This document shows, in pieces, positions 61,783 through 64,000 of a stretch of 64,000 nt of DNA. Numbering within the stretch: position 1 is the stretch's first letter; the number at the start of each line of letters is the position of its first letter. Under the pieces are notes generated by a model. The model saw only the letters and a list, made by a program, of their open reading frames with translations, was not told the origin of the DNA and did not search any database. Source of the stretch: JBBQYA01 sp031412335 (GTDB lineage: Bacteria > Bacteroidota > Bacteroidia > Sphingobacteriales > Sphingobacteriaceae); contig JANOCT010000004.1 in the NCBI GenBank assembly GCA_031412335.1, positions 5,181 through 69,180 on the forward strand, given 5' to 3'. The position numbers were made by a program, and so were the translations under genes.

Positions 61783-61995
61783 ATGAAATACCTTTTTACC
61801 TTACTTATTGGATTATTTTGCACGGGTATAGTTCTGGCCCAAACTGCAACAGAACAAATAGATATGGCAACTGCGATGAGAAGCTCTGGAAAAATATACG
61901 TTGTAGTAGGAGTAATAGCGCTAATAATGAGTGGTTTATTTTTTTACTTATTTACCATTGACCGGAGAATATCCAAATTGGAAAAGGATAAATAG
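61783..61995 (+). CDS. ccmD: CcmD-family small protein
   Basis: The 70-residue protein has an N-terminal signal-like hydrophobic segment (1-19, ending VLAQ) and one membrane helix (about 38-57, 'IYVVVGVIALIMSGLFFYLF'), followed by a charged tail 'TIDRRISKLEKDK'. CcmD helps release heme-loaded CcmE from CcmABC. It follows ccmC by 3 bases, and position plus the helix-then-basic tail identify it. The N-terminal signal-like extension is longer than in E. coli CcmD but common in this phylum. Confidence 0.82.
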   Translation: MKYLFTLLIGLFCTGIVLAQTATEQIDMATAMRSSGKIYVVVGVIALIMSGLFFYLFTIDRRISKLEKDK

Positions 61996-62133
61996 TTAAT
62001 CAAAAGCTGTTCATTTTTTATTTTTATTAAAGCAAACAATTTTTAAAAATTAATTTTTGAAAGTATTGATATTTAATCGAAACTTGCCTGCTTTAAATCT
62101 AACCTTAATAGTTTTAACCAAACAAAAAGTTTT

Positions 62134-63567
62134 ATGGCAAAAGAAATGGATAATATATCTGAAGAAACGCACTTTTTTGCAGACGTATGCCAATTTTTCG
62201 ACAATGCGGCACAATTTACAAACCACCCAAAAGGTTTGTTAGATCAGATTAAAGCCTGTAACAGTATCTATCGTTTTCGATTCCCGATTAGGGTTGGAAA
62301 CTCATTTGAAGTAATTGATGCGTGGCGAGTTGAACACTCTCATCACAAATCGCCGACAAAAGGGGGAATAAGATACAGTGAAATGGTAAATGAAGACGAA
62401 GTAATGGCACTTGCTGCACTTATGACGTACAAATGTGCTATAGTTAACGTTCCTTTTGGAGGAGCGAAAGGTGGTGTGAAAATTAATCCTAAAAATTACA
62501 CCATCGAGCAATTGGAGAATATCACCAGAAGATATACTTCCGAATTAATCAAGAAAAATTTTATTGGGCCGGGTGTAGATGTACCAGCACCAGATTATGG
62601 AACTGGCGAACGAGAAATGAGTTGGATTGCTGATACGTATCAGGCCTTTAATCCAGGGCAAATTGATGCAATTGCTTGCGTAACCGGGAAACCACTTGCG
62701 CAACATGGTATTCAAGGCAGAAGAGAAGCTACAGGACGTGGTATTTTCATCGGAATTCGGGAAGCAGTAAGTGTTGCCGAGGACATGAAAAAGTTAGGTC
62801 TTTCGGTTGGAATTGAAGGAAAAAAAGTAATCGTTCAAGGTTTAGGAAATGTTGGCTATTACACCGCTAAATTTCTTCAAGAAGCTGGAGCAATTATCGT
62901 TGGACTTTGCGAATACGAAGGAGCCATTTATAACGAAGCTGGTTTAGAAGTAGACTCTGTAGTTCAACATAGAAAAGAAACCGGCTCTATTTTAGGATAT
63001 AAAAATTGCATTGATTTTAAAAATTCATCGGAAGGATTAGAGCAAGAATGTGATATTTTAGTTCCTGCTGCTCTTGAAAAGCAAATTACTATTGATAATA
63101 TTTCAAGAATAAAGGCAAAAATAATTGGCGAAGGCGCAAATGGTCCTACTACACCAGAAGCTGAAGCAATTTTTACCAAAAATGGAGGGATCATTTTACC
63201 AGATTTATATTTGAATGCTGGTGGAGTTACGGTTTCGTATTTTGAATGGCTTAAAAACCTATCGCATGTTGCTTTTGGCCGCATGGATAAGCGATACGAA
63301 GAAACCTCTACTCAAAATATGGTGAATATGATTGAAAAATCAACTGGGATTAAATTATCTGAAGTTGAAAGAAAATCATTGATAAAAGGAGCTTCTGAAT
63401 TGGAATTAGTAATTTCTGGATTAGAAGATACCATGATGAGATCGTACCACGAAATTCGGGAGATAAAAGTAAATAACCCGAAAATTGACACCTTGCGAAC
63501 CGCTGCTTTTGTTAGCTCAATAGATAAAGTTGCAGTTTCTTATTTGAATCTTGGAATATTTCCTTGA
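62134..63567 (+). CDS. gdhA: Glutamate dehydrogenase (Glu/Leu/Phe/Val family)
   Basis: The 477-residue enzyme interconverts glutamate and 2-oxoglutarate plus ammonia using NAD(P). The N-terminal catalytic domain shows 'SPTKGGIRYSE' and 'VPFGGAKGGVKINP' (catalytic Lys), then 'GPGVDVPAPDYGTGEREM'. The Rossmann domain follows with 'VIVQGLGNVGYYTA' and 'IIGEGANGPTTPEAE'. Length fits the hexameric class. It is a single gene after the ccm cluster with a strong terminator. Coenzyme preference cannot be read reliably. Confidence 0.95.
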   Translation: MAKEMDNISEETHFFADVCQFFDNAAQFTNHPKGLLDQIKACNSIYRFRFPIRVGNSFEVIDAWRVEHSHHKSPTKGGIRYSEMVNEDEVMALAALMTYKCAIVNVPFGGAKGGVKINPKNYTIEQLENITRRYTSELIKKNFIGPGVDVPAPDYGTGEREMSWIADTYQAFNPGQIDAIACVTGKPLAQHGIQGRREATGRGIFIGIREAVSVAEDMKKLGLSVGIEGKKVIVQGLGNVGYYTAKFLQEAGAIIVGLCEYEGAIYNEAGLEVDSVVQHRKETGSILGYKNCIDFKNSSEGLEQECDILVPAALEKQITIDNISRIKAKIIGEGANGPTTPEAEAIFTKNGGIILPDLYLNAGGVTVSYFEWLKNLSHVAFGRMDKRYEETSTQNMVNMIEKSTGIKLSEVERKSLIKGASELELVISGLEDTMMRSYHEIREIKVNNPKIDTLRTAAFVSSIDKVAVSYLNLGIFP

Positions 63568-63585
63568 TCAATTAATTTAGTTAAT

Positions 63586-63619
63586 AAAAAAAAAGCGCCT
63601 TGGAAGAGGCGCTTTTTTT
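63586..63619. terminator. Strong bidirectional rho-independent terminator
   Basis: gcgcct / aggcgc (63595-63600 and 63607-63612) with loop tggaag, extended by pairing A and T runs of seven each. It lies between gdhA and the convergent T9SS gene. Confidence 0.93.
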
Positions 63620-63660
63620 ATGAAATATTTTTTAAAATGATAAACATTAAAAAACCTAAT

Positions 63661-64000
63661 TTACTCTACAACCACTTTTTGCCTCAGCACGCCCTTATCA
63701 GTTTCAACTTCTACCACATAAATGCCTTTAGCAAAATCAGCAACCGCTATGCTTTGCAAATTTCCTTTTGCTTGCTCATATACTTGTTGCCCAAGTTGGT
63801 TATACATCTTTACTTTTCCTTTTTGTTCTGCTTTGTTTAATTCTATATTAATTACATCGCTTGCAGGATTGGGAAATACTTTTAAACTTTTATTCTGTTG
63901 ATTTAGTTGAAAGCCTACCGTGTTGAAATCAATCATAGCGATGTTGCTTGCTGGTGTGCCATTTATTTGTGAGAAACTACCAGCAATTACCAATTTGCCA
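63661..64000 (-). CDS. C-terminal part of a T9SS type A protein, truncated by the window edge
   Basis: The frame is open to the right edge; only the last 113 residues are visible, so the 5' end lies outside. The visible start 'GKLVIAGSFSQINGTPASNIAMID' (shown in two overlapping parts in the frame) is one blade of a delta-60 or kelch-like propeller. The rest is a type A sorting domain: 'LKVFPNPASDVINIE', 'MYNQLGQQVYEQ', 'FAKGIYVVEVE', ending 'RQKVVVE' and TAA. Exported by T9SS; function unknown. Confidence 0.85.
   Translation of the reverse strand, partial: GKLVIAGSFSQINGTPASNIAMIDFNTVGFQLNQQNKSLKVFPNPASDVINIELNKAEQKGKVKMYNQLGQQVYEQAKGNLQSIAVADFAKGIYVVEVETDKGVLRQKVVVE

Overview
The window is AT-rich (roughly one third G+C) and comes from a member of the Bacteroidota, most likely a non-SusCD-dominated Cytophagales/Chitinophagales-type gliding or environmental lineage. 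The evidence is the many secreted proteins with type IX secretion system (T9SS) C-terminal sorting domains of both type A ('YPNP' modules) and type B (gliding-motility-associated module), the Bacteroidota form of CcmE (CxxxY), the long aromatic amino acid hydroxylase, the M49-like lipoprotein peptidase, the MntH-UspA fusion and the near absence of Shine-Dalgarno sequences. I saw no tRNA, rRNA, CRISPR array or transposase gene.

Layout. 1-4.4 kb: the start of a GYF_2 protein that runs off the left edge, a large Type ISP/IIG-like restriction-methylation enzyme and a YceI lipoprotein. 4.4-7.2 kb: a manganese module (DtxR/MntR repressor and an MntH transporter fused to a universal stress domain). 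7.4-13 kb: housekeeping genes (Lrp-type regulator, ung-lysS, Mpo1-like protein, proline dehydrogenase diverging from aroB). 13.4-15.8 kb: MscS channel, DUF2490 protein, Ppx/GppA. 15.8-22.1 kb: a long leftward operon ccmE-ccmF-(DUF2520)-fdx-iscX-kdsC-(membrane protein)-maf. 22.3-28 kb: a PNPOx-like stress protein, a beta-lactamase-fold hydrolase, outer-membrane and T9SS proteins, and a bestrophin-like channel.

28.2-46 kb is the most distinctive region. It holds a T9SS type B repeat protein, a 962-residue T9SS protein with four tandem 172-residue modules (three almost identical in DNA sequence), and a tight rightward operon: clan GH-A glycosidase, two unrecognised outer-membrane-barrel-like proteins, two surface lipoproteins with jelly-roll features, GH3, GH16 and another T9SS jelly-roll protein. 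Together these look like a beta-glucan (laminarin-like) utilisation locus with no susC/susD pair. 46-50 kb is an accessory patch: a four-helix-bundle gene bounded by palindromic ATTATGA-type repeats, a higher-GC unknown protein, a 42-bp minisatellite, and a pair of nuclease-like genes (HNH and PD-(D/E)xK) that could be a defence system.

50-64 kb returns to core metabolism: M49-like peptidase and aromatic amino acid hydroxylase diverging across a promoter region rich in TATCA/TGATA half-sites, a short-chain dehydrogenase, a T9SS blue-copper protein, riboflavin synthase with a TTG start, a T9SS type B protein, biotin carboxylase, the second cytochrome c maturation cluster (ccmB-ccmC-ccmD-like), glutamate dehydrogenase, and the end of another T9SS protein. 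All assignments come from reading motifs in the sequence and translations by eye; no database search was run.
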